This document shows, piece by piece, positions 16,457 to 24,890 of a stretch of DNA of 64,000 nucleotides. The DNA comes from Bacillota bacterium. Lineage in GTDB: Bacteria; Bacillota; Clostridia; Christensenellales; SZUA-584. Where the stretch lies: the NCBI GenBank assembly GCA_023460085.1, contig JAEWRI010000046.1, forward strand, positions 62,001 through 126,000, read 5' to 3'. Position 1 is the stretch's first letter. Every line of letters begins with the position of its first letter. The translations under genes were made by a program, and so were the position numbers. Below the pieces are notes generated by a model. It made no database searches. It saw only the letters and a program-made list of their open reading frames with translations, and was not told the DNA's origin.

Positions 16457-17518
16457 ATGAAAAAAAGACTGCTGGCGGCGATCGTCGCCGTACTGGTGCT
16501 GAGCACCGTCTTTCTGGGCGGATGCGGTTCTCAGGGCGGTAACACCGCCGCCGTAACGCTCAACGTACTGTGCTGGGGCGATTATATCAAGGAAGAAGTG
16601 GTGGACGCTTTCGAAAACAAATACGGCATTCGCATCAACTATGTATCCGCGTCCTCCAATGAGGAGATGTACGTATCCATACAGACCGGCGGTTCTTCGT
16701 TTGATCTGATATTCCCGTCCGATTACCTTGTGGAACGGCTGATAAAGGAAGAACGGCTGCAGGCCATCGATTACGACAAGCTGCCCAACGTAGAATATCT
16801 CGACCCCCGATTCCTGCACGAAAGCTATGATCCGGGCAACAAGTACTCCGTGCCCTACACCTGGGGTACGCTGGGCATACTCTATAATACGAAGCTGGTC
16901 ACCGATCCGGTTACGAGCTGGGACATACTCTGGGACGAGAACTACGCGGGCGAGATATTCATGTACGACAGCATGCGCGACTCCATCGCCGTAGCGCTGA
17001 TGCGCCTTGGCTACAAAGTGAACACCAATGACACGGCGCAGATAGCAGAGGCCGTGGAAGCACTCAAGCAGCAGAAGCCTCTCGTAAAAAGCTACGGCAG
17101 CGATGAAATGCGCGACTCAATGATCGGGGGCTCGGGCGCGCTGTGCCTCACCTATTCCGGCGACGCGGTATACTGTATGCAGGAGAATCCGGATCTCGCG
17201 TACGCAGTGCCGGATGAAGGCTCCAATATCTTTTTCGATTGCATGGTCATCCCCGATACATGCGACAATCCGGACGAGACATACGCTTTTATCAATTATC
17301 TGCTGGACCCGGAGGCAGCGACGGAGAACATCGAGTACATCGGCTACTCCACGCCCAACGCGGAAGTGATGGACATGATCAGCGAGGACTACCTTGCGAA
17401 CAACGCGTTCAACCCCGGCGACGACGTCATCGGGCGCTGCACGGTATTCCACGACCTCGGAGACATGACGGAAATCTATTCCGATGCCTGGCAGGAGGTC
17501 AAGCATTACAATCCATAA
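16457..17518 (+). CDS. potD: Polyamine-binding lipoprotein PotD
   Basis: The signal peptide ends in a lipobox (VFLGGC, Cys near residue 24). The mature protein is a type II periplasmic-binding fold with the PotD/PotF motif LNVLCWGDYIKEEVV and the conserved segment VPYTWGTLGILYN. It would be anchored outside the membrane and deliver spermidine or putrescine to PotBC. The ribosome-binding site AAAGGAGAAGG is strong. The length (353) is typical. Confidence 0.94.
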   Translation: MKKRLLAAIVAVLVLSTVFLGGCGSQGGNTAAVTLNVLCWGDYIKEEVVDAFENKYGIRINYVSASSNEEMYVSIQTGGSSFDLIFPSDYLVERLIKEERLQAIDYDKLPNVEYLDPRFLHESYDPGNKYSVPYTWGTLGILYNTKLVTDPVTSWDILWDENYAGEIFMYDSMRDSIAVALMRLGYKVNTNDTAQIAEAVEALKQQKPLVKSYGSDEMRDSMIGGSGALCLTYSGDAVYCMQENPDLAYAVPDEGSNIFFDCMVIPDTCDNPDETYAFINYLLDPEAATENIEYIGYSTPNAEVMDMISEDYLANNAFNPGDDVIGRCTVFHDLGDMTEIYSDAWQEVKHYNP

Positions 17519-17530
17519 CCGTACACAAAA

Positions 17531-17553
17531 GGAGCCGTCCATGGGGCGGCTCC
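17531..17553 (+). repeat. Hairpin repeat, copy 1 (potD end)
   Basis: Arms GGAGCCG and CGGCTCC enclose a TCCATGGGG centre. No T-run follows, so it is a weak terminator by itself. Two further copies lie at 17701 and 17909. Confidence 0.7.
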
Positions 17554-17908
17554 AGATGTTAATAAAGTACCTCGTGTCATTCTGTGGGCGCATAGCACCC
17601 GATACCCATTCTGGGCACAAGCGAATCTTTGCGTATTAAGTTACTTTAAGATGCTTCGCCTTTGGCTCAGCATGACATAACCGGTTTTTTCGACAGCCTG
17701 GAGCCGTCCATGGGGCGGCTCAGACTGCTGACAAAGGTATCTCTTGGAGGCTCTGCCTCCAAACCACCGCTTAAGGGATACATCCCTTAAGAATCCCATC
17801 AGGGAAATGCTTTAAAAATGCATCTCCCACGTTCTTTTCCTTCTTTTCTTCAAGAAAAGAAGCAGGTGTGCGAGGGCAGCGCCCTCGTGAAAGGTTTGTC
17901 ATCAAGCT
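17554..17908. other. Repeat-rich spacer between potD and the MecR1-like gene
   Basis: This non-coding stretch holds the MITE-like element, hairpin copy 2 (17701-17721) and, after it, four consecutive perfect or near-perfect short palindromes. They are TGGAGGC..GCCTCCA (about 17745), CTTAAGGGA..TCCCTTAAG (about 17769), CTTCTTTTC..GAAAAGAAG (about 17850) and GAGGGC..GCCCTC (about 17873). No gene is seen. The arrangement suggests nested insertion of extragenic repeat elements. Confidence 0.6.
17575..17677. repeat. MITE-like short repeat element with terminal inverted repeats
   Basis: The 103-base element begins TGTCATTCTG and ends CAGCATGACA, which match as inverted repeats at 9 of 10 positions. 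Its inside contains AAGATGCTTCGCC and GGCTCAG, a wording I recognise from dispersed extragenic repeats in many bacteria. It has no coding capacity. Copy number in the genome cannot be judged here. Confidence 0.55.
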
Positions 17909-17937
17909 GAGCCGTCCATGGGGCGGCTCCTTTTTTT
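17909..17937 (+). terminator. Terminator hairpin, repeat copy 3
   Basis: The third copy of the GAGCCG..CGGCTC hairpin is followed by seven T residues, making it a proper rho-independent terminator for the potABCD transcript. It lies directly before the end of the convergent MecR1-like gene. Confidence 0.8.
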
Positions 17938-17944
17938 GCGCGGT

Positions 17945-20116
17945 TCAGTCCGCCGCGCTGAGTCCGCCAAACGCTTCGTCCGCGCTCATTTCAATATCGG
18001 GCAGCCAGTCGTAGTCCTGCACCCGGAACCAGCCATGCACACCATCCGCGCCGCTGATTTCAACCCAGGCTTCGTTATCGGTGGCAGTCAGCGTCACAGC
18101 CTGCGGCGTCAGCGTGGCCGATGGCTCCATGTCACCCGCGCGGGCATAAATGGGCAGCGCCGTTTCGAGAATAGCGGGGCAGTTGCCCGTACTGTACGCC
18201 GCCTGCGGCACCAGCGATATCGTTCCTGCGTTCAGCGACCACTGTGCGGACGCCCACCATGTCTGCAGCACCGATAACCGCATCGCGCCATTAACCGTTC
18301 CCCGGCCGTCGAATGAGGCGTCCAAATCATCCGTATGGCACGGCACACCGCCCAATGCGAAAAGCCTGCCCTGCTTCCATGCATAAAAGAAGGTTTGCGG
18401 ATCCTGGCTGGGTCCGTCGCAGCGCAGCGCAAGCTCCCGCTGCCCGTCCGCCGTGTCAATGTCCGTTACGAGAAATACGTCGCGGGACGGAACGTTGAGT
18501 TCCACGTCCGCAATGTCCGCTTTGAAGCTGACGCCGTCAATGCGCAGATCGTCCGCGCCATAGTAGATCTCCTCCTCCTTGCCGTCGCCGTCAAGGTCCG
18601 CAAACAGGGTATCCCCCATCGCGTACACCTGCGCGTAGGCGGACTGCCGCACCGCAGAGGCCGCGCTGTCCGGGGCAGGGCTTTGCACCACGTACGCATC
18701 GGCTTTATCCTCCAGCAGCGCCAGCAGGCGCTCCACGCCCCTCGCGCTCTGCCCGTATTCCGCAAGGTCGGCGTCGAGGTATGCCTGCGCATCCTCGCGC
18801 GTGTGCGTATAGTCGAAATAGTGCCCTGACAGCTCCCGGTTGCTCCACTGACCCACGTGGCGCACGATGTCCGCGTTGCCGACGAGGCTCATGATCAGCG
18901 CGGAGTTGGCAAAGTAGTCCGCCTCCAGATCGGAGTGTTCAGCCGGCGTCTCGCCCTGATACCCGTAGTAGATGGTCAGCTGGTACGGCGGCTGTCCGGT
19001 TTGAAGCTGGAAGCTGTCCACATACATTCCCTCCGGCAGCTCCAGCGCGTCCAGCAGCGCCCCCACCGCGGAATTATCGCCGATATACGGCGTACGAAGC
19101 GCCGCCAGCTGTGCCGCGTAGTCCTCCTTCTCTCCGTTTGCCGGGTTGGCAAGACATATTACGCCTGCCGCCGCGCAAACGATCACCGCCGCGACAATTA
19201 GCCAAAGCGCGGGCTTGCGCGCATTCATGATGCCGCGGATCCGCTGCTTGACGCCGACCTCGCCAAACGCAAGCGGGCTTGCGGCCAATCGTCCGGGCAG
19301 CGCAAATTGAAGCAGCGCCATGCTGTATACTCCCCTGTCAAACCCCGACTCCCGGATAGCGCGTTCATCGCAGCTTCGCTCCATATCGCGGCTCATCAGC
19401 TTAAACGCCAGCCATACCATCGGGTTAAACCAGTGCATGCAGCGAACCGCAAAAGCCAGCGGCTTTACCAGCGTATCCCGCCGCGCGATATGCGTGCGCT
19501 CGTGGGCCAGCACCACCGTGCGCGTCATCCCTTTCAGCCCCGCAGGCACATAGATACGCGGGCGCAGTATACCCAGCACAAACGGCGAATCGACAGCGTC
19601 GGTTTCGTATACGTCCGCCTCCGTGCGTACCGCGGCTGCCAGACGGCGCTTCAGCCGCGCCCAGGAAAGCACGCCCTGCAAAGCAAGAGCCGCCGCGCCG
19701 CACAGCCAAGTGAGCGCCGCGATATTCTCCGCGCGCAGCGGCACCGCAGCCTCCGTGGTCTGCTGCCCCGCGCCGGATACAGCAGGCGCACTGGTATCGT
19801 GAGACAGCGTCCCCGTTGAAGCCGCCGGGGCATACTTCGGCGCAACTTCGCTTTCTTCTCCGCCTTGCGCTTGCGAAGCCACATAGGTGACCGCGCTTCC
19901 GCCCGAAGCGGTTGGCAGGCCGTTCAGCAAGCTGAAATCCGCGGTGAAGGATATCGGGCAAACCAGCCGGAAAAGCACCACAATCCAGAGCGCGTACAGC
20001 AGCCGTCCGGGCGCACGCCGCAGCGGCACGCGCAGCATAATCACTGCCGCCGTCACCACGGCGCCGGTAATGCTCATGTTGAGCACCGACATAAACACAT
20101 GAGTGAGCGTTGACAT
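17945..20116 (-). CDS. BlaR1/MecR1-type M56 family metalloprotease sensor
   Basis: A 723-residue membrane protein. N-terminal helices are at about residues 10-30 and 37-57. The zinc protease motif H205-E-R-T-H209 lies in a M56 peptidase domain, with SCDERAIRE as the downstream zinc-ligand motif. A last helix follows near residue 308. The C-terminal 400 residues are extracellular and unlike the penicillin-binding sensor of BlaR1. They include an Asp-rich DLDGDGKEEEIYYG segment and an SH3-like end. It lies three bases downstream of the BlaI-like repressor gene, the usual signal-cleavage pair. Confidence 0.88.
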   Translation of the reverse strand: MSTLTHVFMSVLNMSITGAVVTAAVIMLRVPLRRAPGRLLYALWIVVLFRLVCPISFTADFSLLNGLPTASGGSAVTYVASQAQGGEESEVAPKYAPAASTGTLSHDTSAPAVSGAGQQTTEAAVPLRAENIAALTWLCGAAALALQGVLSWARLKRRLAAAVRTEADVYETDAVDSPFVLGILRPRIYVPAGLKGMTRTVVLAHERTHIARRDTLVKPLAFAVRCMHWFNPMVWLAFKLMSRDMERSCDERAIRESGFDRGVYSMALLQFALPGRLAASPLAFGEVGVKQRIRGIMNARKPALWLIVAAVIVCAAAGVICLANPANGEKEDYAAQLAALRTPYIGDNSAVGALLDALELPEGMYVDSFQLQTGQPPYQLTIYYGYQGETPAEHSDLEADYFANSALIMSLVGNADIVRHVGQWSNRELSGHYFDYTHTREDAQAYLDADLAEYGQSARGVERLLALLEDKADAYVVQSPAPDSAASAVRQSAYAQVYAMGDTLFADLDGDGKEEEIYYGADDLRIDGVSFKADIADVELNVPSRDVFLVTDIDTADGQRELALRCDGPSQDPQTFFYAWKQGRLFALGGVPCHTDDLDASFDGRGTVNGAMRLSVLQTWWASAQWSLNAGTISLVPQAAYSTGNCPAILETALPIYARAGDMEPSATLTPQAVTLTATDNEAWVEISGADGVHGWFRVQDYDWLPDIEMSADEAFGGLSAAD

Positions 20117-20119
20117 CGC

Positions 20120-20485
20120 TTATCCCTCCCGGTGGCTCTCTATCAGCCGCCTCAGTTCCTCCGCTTCCTCCTCCGAGAGTGTGCGCTCAGACAAAAACGA
20201 GGCAACAAAGCCGGGCAGCGAACCGCCGAAGCTGCGCTCCACTACCTCGCGGCTCTCCGCCCGCTGTATCTGCGCACGCTTCACCCGTGCCGTCACCTGC
20301 GCGTCGTCATTACGCAATACGCCCTTGTCGCACAGCTTTTTCAGCATGGTATAGGTGGTGGTGCGCTTCCATCCCAGCTCGGCCGCGCATTTCTCCGCAA
20401 GCTCTCTGGAATGGATAGGCTCGTTATCCCAGACGATGCTTGCCAGCCTGTATTCCGCGTCATACAGCTTTAGCTTTTCCTCCAA
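20120..20485 (-). CDS. BlaI/MecI-family repressor
   Basis: A 121-residue winged-helix repressor. The DNA-binding part includes ELGWKRTTTYTMLKKLCDKG, and the dimerisation helices end in LSEEEAEELRRLIES. The start is TTG 20485, preceded by GAGGCGG. In this family the repressor is inactivated when its MecR1-type partner is activated and cleaves it. Target genes beyond this operon are unknown; the sortase gene diverges from the same control region. Confidence 0.9.
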   Translation of the reverse strand: MEEKLKLYDAEYRLASIVWDNEPIHSRELAEKCAAELGWKRTTTYTMLKKLCDKGVLRNDDAQVTARVKRAQIQRAESREVVERSFGGSLPGFVASFLSERTLSEEEAEELRRLIESHREG

Positions 20486-20502
20486 ATTTACCGCCTCTTC
20501 TC

Positions 20503-20563
20503 AGTCTATCTCGATAGACTGGAGTAATACGCTCAGTCTGCTACGATAGACTCGCAATGTCAA
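20503..20563 (-). promoter_or_regulatory. Promoter and two BlaI-type operators
   Basis: AGTCTATC-TC-GATAGACT (20503-20520) is a perfect palindrome. A second site, AGTCTGCT-AC-GATAGACT (20535-20552), keeps one perfect arm. The two are 32 bases apart, about three helical turns, on the same DNA face. TTGACA on the minus strand (20558-20563) would be the -35 box, so the second operator lies within the promoter spacer. Confidence 0.7.
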
Positions 20564-20692
20564 TGCCGCTTTTTTTGACGAAGGAAGGAAGGCTTTGTCG
20601 GTATGCGGCTAAGATACCGCTTTTCTTCATATCCTTAAGTACGGCCCGCGGGACAGGCTGCACGCGGGTACACAGGCTGAAGGGGACAAAGA

Positions 20693-21568
20693 ATGAGCTG
20701 TATCCGGACGGGCGGGAAAAACTGGCGCCGCCGTTCCGAGAAGGGAATATTTCACGGGCGGGCCGGACTGAAGGCGAAAATCACCGTGGTGTGCGTTGCC
20801 ATATCGCTGGGCATCGCGCTGCTCGTCGTCAGCGCGTATATCATACTGCCTTCGGTCATTTCGGATGTCAACCGCGAAGTGGAGGAACACAACCTCGCGC
20901 AGGAGCTGTATGACTTGACTGTCACGCAGGATCTCGGCACGCCCCAGCCCACCTCTGAAGCGGTCTTCCAGCAGCCCGGCACCGAGCCCACGCCCGTGCT
21001 GCGCTTCCCCCGCGACGGATTTTCCGCCGCGTTGCAGCAAAACCCCGACATCGTGGGCCGCATCACCATTGATGCGTGCGGCATTGAATACCTCGTGACG
21101 CAGGGAGACGACAACCAGATGTATCTCTCCGTGGGGTACGACAGACAGTCCAGCCGCAGCGGAGCCATATTCCTCGACTACCGCTGTGACATCGCCGCCA
21201 ACCCGCTCAGCGGGCACTACATACTCTACGGGCACAACATGAAGAACGGTTCGATGTTTCACAATCTCATGGATTTTAAGGACGAGGACTTCTTCTACGC
21301 CCATCGTACCTTCCGCTTTGATACGCTTTACGAGGACTATAAGTGGGAAATCTTCTCGGCGTATGTCACCGATACGGATTTCTATTACATTCAGACGGCG
21401 TTTGCGGACGACGCGGAGTGGCTCGCCTTTTTGCAGACCATACAGGAGAAGAGCCTGTACCCCACCGCAACCAAGCTCACCGCAGACGATGTGGTGCTTA
21501 CGCTTTCCACCTGCACCTACGAGTTCGACGACGCGCGTTTCGTCATCCACGCACGGCTGGTGCAGTAA
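20693..21568 (+). CDS. Class B sortase
   Basis: A 291-residue protein with an N-terminal membrane anchor (about residues 30-52) and a sortase domain. The catalytic residues are H181 (LYGHNM), C274 (TLSTC) and R282. Class B sortases attach surface proteins to the wall or build pili. No LPxTG or NPQTN-like substrate gene is adjacent. The ribosome-binding site is AAGGGG seven bases before ATG. It diverges from the BlaI-like gene, and BlaI control is possible. Confidence 0.9.
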   Translation: MSCIRTGGKNWRRRSEKGIFHGRAGLKAKITVVCVAISLGIALLVVSAYIILPSVISDVNREVEEHNLAQELYDLTVTQDLGTPQPTSEAVFQQPGTEPTPVLRFPRDGFSAALQQNPDIVGRITIDACGIEYLVTQGDDNQMYLSVGYDRQSSRSGAIFLDYRCDIAANPLSGHYILYGHNMKNGSMFHNLMDFKDEDFFYAHRTFRFDTLYEDYKWEIFSAYVTDTDFYYIQTAFADDAEWLAFLQTIQEKSLYPTATKLTADDVVLTLSTCTYEFDDARFVIHARLVQ

Positions 21569-21592
21569 CGCCCCGGAGCTTATAACCATCCT

Positions 21593-22372
21593 TCACTGCG
21601 GACTATTCAGTTTTTCTGACCAGAACTTTCGCCCTGCCGCCCCCATGCCCGGCTCCGCCGGCTTTTCGTAATCGTATACCAGCAAACATTCCGTATCCGG
21701 CGGCGCTTCACAGCACACGATGCCTTCTTCGCTGAACACGGCGGTGGGCGCTGTACGATGCTGTGAGACGCTGTTGACAGCCACGAGCGTCATCACATTC
21801 TCGCTGGCCCGCGTGGCCAGGTGAGCCTTGAGAAGGTCATAGCGCAGTGGATTCGGGCTGACGGACACATCACAGAAGCTTACGATACACAGTTCCGCCT
21901 GCGCCCGGAATGCCTCGCGGAAGTATTCCGGAAAGCGCACCTCGAAGCAGATCCGGAACGCAACGCGAATGCCGTCCACTTCAAATATGCCGTCGCCGCA
22001 GCCGGACTCAAAATTGTCTCTGTCCCATCCCCAAAGCGCGCGCTTATCGTAGACGCCCGCAACGCCGCCTTCCGGGCTCAGCAGCACCGTGGAATTATAG
22101 CAGCGGGTCGCCTTGCGGACCACCCCCACAGCAACATACATGCCGTACGCTTTGGCCTGCCGCCTGAGTCCCTCCAGGCATTCCTCCATAAGGTCCAAGT
22201 CGATGCCGTCTACGGAAGGTATCTCAACCGGCGGATATCCGCACAGCGCGCATTCCGGAAATACCAGCAGCCGGACTCCCCTGTCCGCCGCTTCCCGAAT
22301 CGCCCGCGACATTCTTCCGGCATTGTCCGATATATCCCCTCCGGTTTTGAACTGATACGCTCCGATACGCAC
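21593..22372 (-). CDS. Carbon-nitrogen hydrolase (nitrilase superfamily)
   Basis: I choose the GTG start at 22372, six bases after AGGAGG, giving 259 residues. The Glu-Lys-Cys triad is visible: E40 (LLVFPECALCGYPP), K110 (VYDKRALWG) and C142 (FRICFEVRFPE). Such enzymes hydrolyse amides or nitriles. The substrate is unknown; the sequence is clearly different from the N-carbamoylputrescine amidase in this window. It is a single gene, convergent with the sortase. Confidence 0.85.
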   Translation of the reverse strand: MRIGAYQFKTGGDISDNAGRMSRAIREAADRGVRLLVFPECALCGYPPVEIPSVDGIDLDLMEECLEGLRRQAKAYGMYVAVGVVRKATRCYNSTVLLSPEGGVAGVYDKRALWGWDRDNFESGCGDGIFEVDGIRVAFRICFEVRFPEYFREAFRAQAELCIVSFCDVSVSPNPLRYDLLKAHLATRASENVMTLVAVNSVSQHRTAPTAVFSEEGIVCCEAPPDTECLLVYDYEKPAEPGMGAAGRKFWSEKLNSPQ

Positions 22373-22533
22373 CGCACACCTCCTAAATACCATTATGGAA
22401 CATTATAATGGAGCTTGCTCCATTCCGGCAACCGTAGCGCTCGCCTCGCTCTTTTTAATTCCTCATAAGTTTTTTTACTAGAAACAGTTGACGATGTGCT
22501 CAATTTGATGTAGAATACTTTTTGCGTTCTCGT

Positions 22534-22611
<78 letters not shown>

Positions 22612-22621
22612 CCATTGTAAG

Positions 22622-22641
22622 CGCGGGCCCTAGGGCCCGCG
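22622..22641. repeat. Perfect 20-base GC palindrome between the two tRNA genes
   Basis: CGCGGGCCC-TA-GGGCCCGCG is fully self-complementary and would form a stable hairpin. There is no clean T-run after it (GTTATTACG), so it may be a weak terminator or a processing signal. Confidence 0.55.
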
Positions 22642-22677
22642 TTATTACGAAAAAGAAATAAGCAAACGCTTATATAT

Positions 22678-22754
22678 GGCGGCGTAGCTCAGTTGGCCAG
22701 AGCACTCGGTTCATACCCGGGGTGTCACTGGTTCGAATCCAGTCGCCGCTACCA
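22678..22754 (+). tRNA. tRNA-Met (CAT), elongator
   Basis: The acceptor stem is GGCGGCG/CGCCGCT, the anticodon loop is TTCATAC with stem CTCGG/CCGGG, the T-arm is CTGGTTCGAATCCAG, and CCA is encoded. The anticodon stem lacks the initiator's three G-C pairs, so this is the elongator tRNA. Confidence 0.9.
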
Positions 22755-22812
22755 AAAACAAAAAGCCCGCTGGGCTTTTTTGTTTTGGTCCAAGGCGGCT
22801 GGATTCGAAGCG
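22741..22812 (+). repeat. Duplicated tRNA 3' end plus terminator, copy 1
   Basis: This 72-base unit contains the last 14 bases of the elongator tRNA-Met gene, an AAAAAGCCC..GGGCTTTTTTG terminator and the sequence GGCGGCTGGATTCGAAGCG. It recurs at 22917-22988 with one mismatch. The end of the unit is a near inverted copy of the tRNA T-arm. Confidence 0.8.
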
Positions 22813-22916
22813 AGCGTTAAGAAAACGCCCCAGTGTGGGCGTTTTCAGCGAGACGGAGTTCCGAAGTATAACTCCAGGCAGGGCAGTTGGGGCGCGGTAT
22901 CAGCCATATAATCATA
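22813..22916. other. Spacer between the duplicated tRNA ends
   Basis: It holds a hairpin, AAAACGCCC (22822-22830) with GGGCGTTTT (22837-22845), and no gene with a credible start. It separates the two 72-base copies. Confidence 0.5.
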
Positions 22917-22988
22917 AGTCGCCGCTACCAAAAACAAAAAGCCCGCTGGGCTTTTTTGTTTCGGTCCAAGGCGGCTGGATTCGAAGCG
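22917..22988 (+). repeat. Duplicated tRNA 3' end plus terminator, copy 2
   Basis: It is the second copy of the 72-base unit, 176 bases downstream of the first. It begins AGTCGCCGCTACCA but has no tRNA body in front of it. The hairpin and T-run are intact, so it can act as a second terminator. It ends 16 bases before the stop of the convergent lipoprotein gene. Confidence 0.8.
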
Positions 22989-23003
22989 GACTCTCCGCAC
23001 TCT

Positions 23004-24617
23004 CTAGTTCAGCACCAGATACGCAAACACCGGAAAATGATCCGAGAACGATGTGATGATGATCCGGGAATTCACCACCTGTATGTTCTTTGATACGATG
23101 ATGTTGTCCAGCGCCGAATAGTCGATCTCGTTCTTGGCGTAATCATAATACGTTGTGTCCTCGGTATTAACGACGGTATAATTGCGAAACACGGAGAATT
23201 CGTCGAAGCCCGCGTTGAAATCGCCCGTCAGTATCTTATACTTGTTGGGGTCGGCGTCCATGATCTCGAGCACCTGCTCGAACTGCCGCTTCCGAATGGA
23301 TTCCGAGTTATACGAAAAGTGCGTGTTGTAGATGGATACCGTCTTCCCGTCGATCACGACTTCGGCTTTCTGCAATATGCGCTTCTCGTAGCTTCCGCTG
23401 TAAAGCGGGAACGTCTCCACATTGGTCAGCTTATAATGCGAGATCAGGCCGTTGCCGTACTCGCCGCCGCCGGAGTAGTTGATCGTCGGCGAAAGCACGT
23501 TGTAAGGCATGTTTCGGGTTTTCAGGCTGGCAAGGTTGTCGACGATATCGTCGGCTTTCAGATTCTGAAACGCTTCCTGTATGCCCATGATGTCGGGCTG
23601 CTGGTCGTAAACGAGCCGCCCCTGCATCAGCAGCTTGCCGTCGCCGCGTTTGATGTTCCAGGTGCCCACCGTCAGTATATCCCGCGAAATATAGAGCGAA
23701 TACCGGATTTGCCCGTCCAGCGAAATGCGCACGGTCTTCATGCCGGAGGCGGGGATTTCGACGGAGGCGCTGCTTTTGCCGCTGCTGCCCACGCTGATGC
23801 TCACGCCGCTGTTGGCTTTTGCTGTGATGGTGACGCTGGAACTCGTGGCTTTAATGACATAGCCGTATTCGCTGGGCGAAAACGAGGGGTAAAGCTCGCC
23901 GCCCGAGACGGTAAGGCCGGAGAGCTGATTGTCGTCCACCACCGCGTCGATGCTCAAATAATTCGCGCTGATATACGCGTTCTGGCCTTGATATTCCACC
24001 ATGTACCAGCCTTCGACATACGTATCCTGAGGCAGTATCGTCAGCTCGCTGCCTTTGTTGACGACGCCGATTATCTCGGAATCGGTGGATGGCCCGCTGC
24101 GCACATTCACATCGCTGCTGCAGTTCGCTATCGTGCCCACGTAATTGATTTGCGCGTAGCCGTCCAGCGAGGAATCGAGGCAGATGTACATCCTGTTGAC
24201 ATAGCCTGTCTGACCGTTATACTGCACCTGATGCCACTGTGCGTCCACATTGGTCTTCACTATCTGCACATACGTGCCCTGATTCAGTCTGCATAGCAGA
24301 TCAGAATCCGCGCTGGGCCCCTTGCGCAGGGCAACCTCGGTTCCGATAATCGTGCCGCTGTTACGTACGATACCCGCGGGGATGATGGATGTGGACGGGC
24401 TTGGGGTCGCTGCGGACTCGAAGGAGGGCACGATGTCCGGTTCTGTGGTGGGAACAGGCGTGGGAACAGGCGTGGGAGCAAGGGAGTCCGCGGCGGATAT
24501 ACCGGGCGTCGCCGGGGTACCGGAAACCTGCCCGCCCGACGCCATCGTTGGAGCCGAACAGCTCATCAGCAGGAGCACAGCCGCGAATATCAAGCCAAGT
24601 GAAATCATCTTACGCAT
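23004..24617 (-). CDS. Lipoprotein with two SH3b domains and an endonuclease/exonuclease/phosphatase domain
   Basis: The signal peptide has a lipobox (LLMSC, Cys about residue 20). A Pro/Thr/Ser linker runs to about 80. Two SH3b repeats follow (about 85-150 and 158-225; the second has VNVRSGPSTDSE). A cadherin-like beta-sandwich spans about 230-315. The EEP domain (about 320-537) has the motifs GTWNIKRGDG, DIMGIQEA, NTHFSY, TGDFNAGFDE and SDHFPV, so the metal-dependent active site looks complete. It would act outside the cell on nucleic acid or phospho-substrates. The combination is unusual. Confidence 0.85.
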   Translation of the reverse strand: MRKMISLGLIFAAVLLLMSCSAPTMASGGQVSGTPATPGISAADSLAPTPVPTPVPTTEPDIVPSFESAATPSPSTSIIPAGIVRNSGTIIGTEVALRKGPSADSDLLCRLNQGTYVQIVKTNVDAQWHQVQYNGQTGYVNRMYICLDSSLDGYAQINYVGTIANCSSDVNVRSGPSTDSEIIGVVNKGSELTILPQDTYVEGWYMVEYQGQNAYISANYLSIDAVVDDNQLSGLTVSGGELYPSFSPSEYGYVIKATSSSVTITAKANSGVSISVGSSGKSSASVEIPASGMKTVRISLDGQIRYSLYISRDILTVGTWNIKRGDGKLLMQGRLVYDQQPDIMGIQEAFQNLKADDIVDNLASLKTRNMPYNVLSPTINYSGGGEYGNGLISHYKLTNVETFPLYSGSYEKRILQKAEVVIDGKTVSIYNTHFSYNSESIRKRQFEQVLEIMDADPNKYKILTGDFNAGFDEFSVFRNYTVVNTEDTTYYDYAKNEIDYSALDNIIVSKNIQVVNSRIIITSFSDHFPVFAYLVLN

Positions 24618-24793
24618 GCTTACCTCATTTGCCGGTGTTATCTGCGTCGCACCAGTACTTGCGCGGTTCTGACCACGTTTTCATGATTATACCACGCAAA
24701 CACGCTGTTTCGTTAAATTTTAACTGATTATTCACAGATCTGGATGAATTCATTCACAAATCCGGCATGGTGCCAAACCGCATGCAGCCAATA

Positions 24794-24821
24794 TTTACAT
24801 TGTATCCCTGTGTGGTATACT
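24794..24821 (+). promoter_or_regulatory. Sigma-A type promoter of the UroD-like gene
   Basis: TTTACA (24794-24799) and TATACT (24816-24821) are 16 bases apart, about 70 bases upstream of the chosen start codon. Confidence 0.55.
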
Positions 24822-24890
24822 GGTGTCAAGTCACCAAGCACCGCAGGGATGGCTTCGTATAGGACGAATCGAGGAGAGGAGGCCGTACAG

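Noticed and set aside
21593..22372. A second N-carbamoylputrescine amidase
   Set aside because: It has the nitrilase triad but not the AguB-specific THIPDDHYYQEKFYF region.
22741..22988. Attachment sites of an integrated element
   Set aside because: The stretch between the copies is only about 100 bases and carries no integrase or cargo; no element is present.
24744..24890. N-terminal extension of the UroD-like protein
   Set aside because: The promoter -10 box lies inside this stretch and the AGGAGG site points to ATG 24891.
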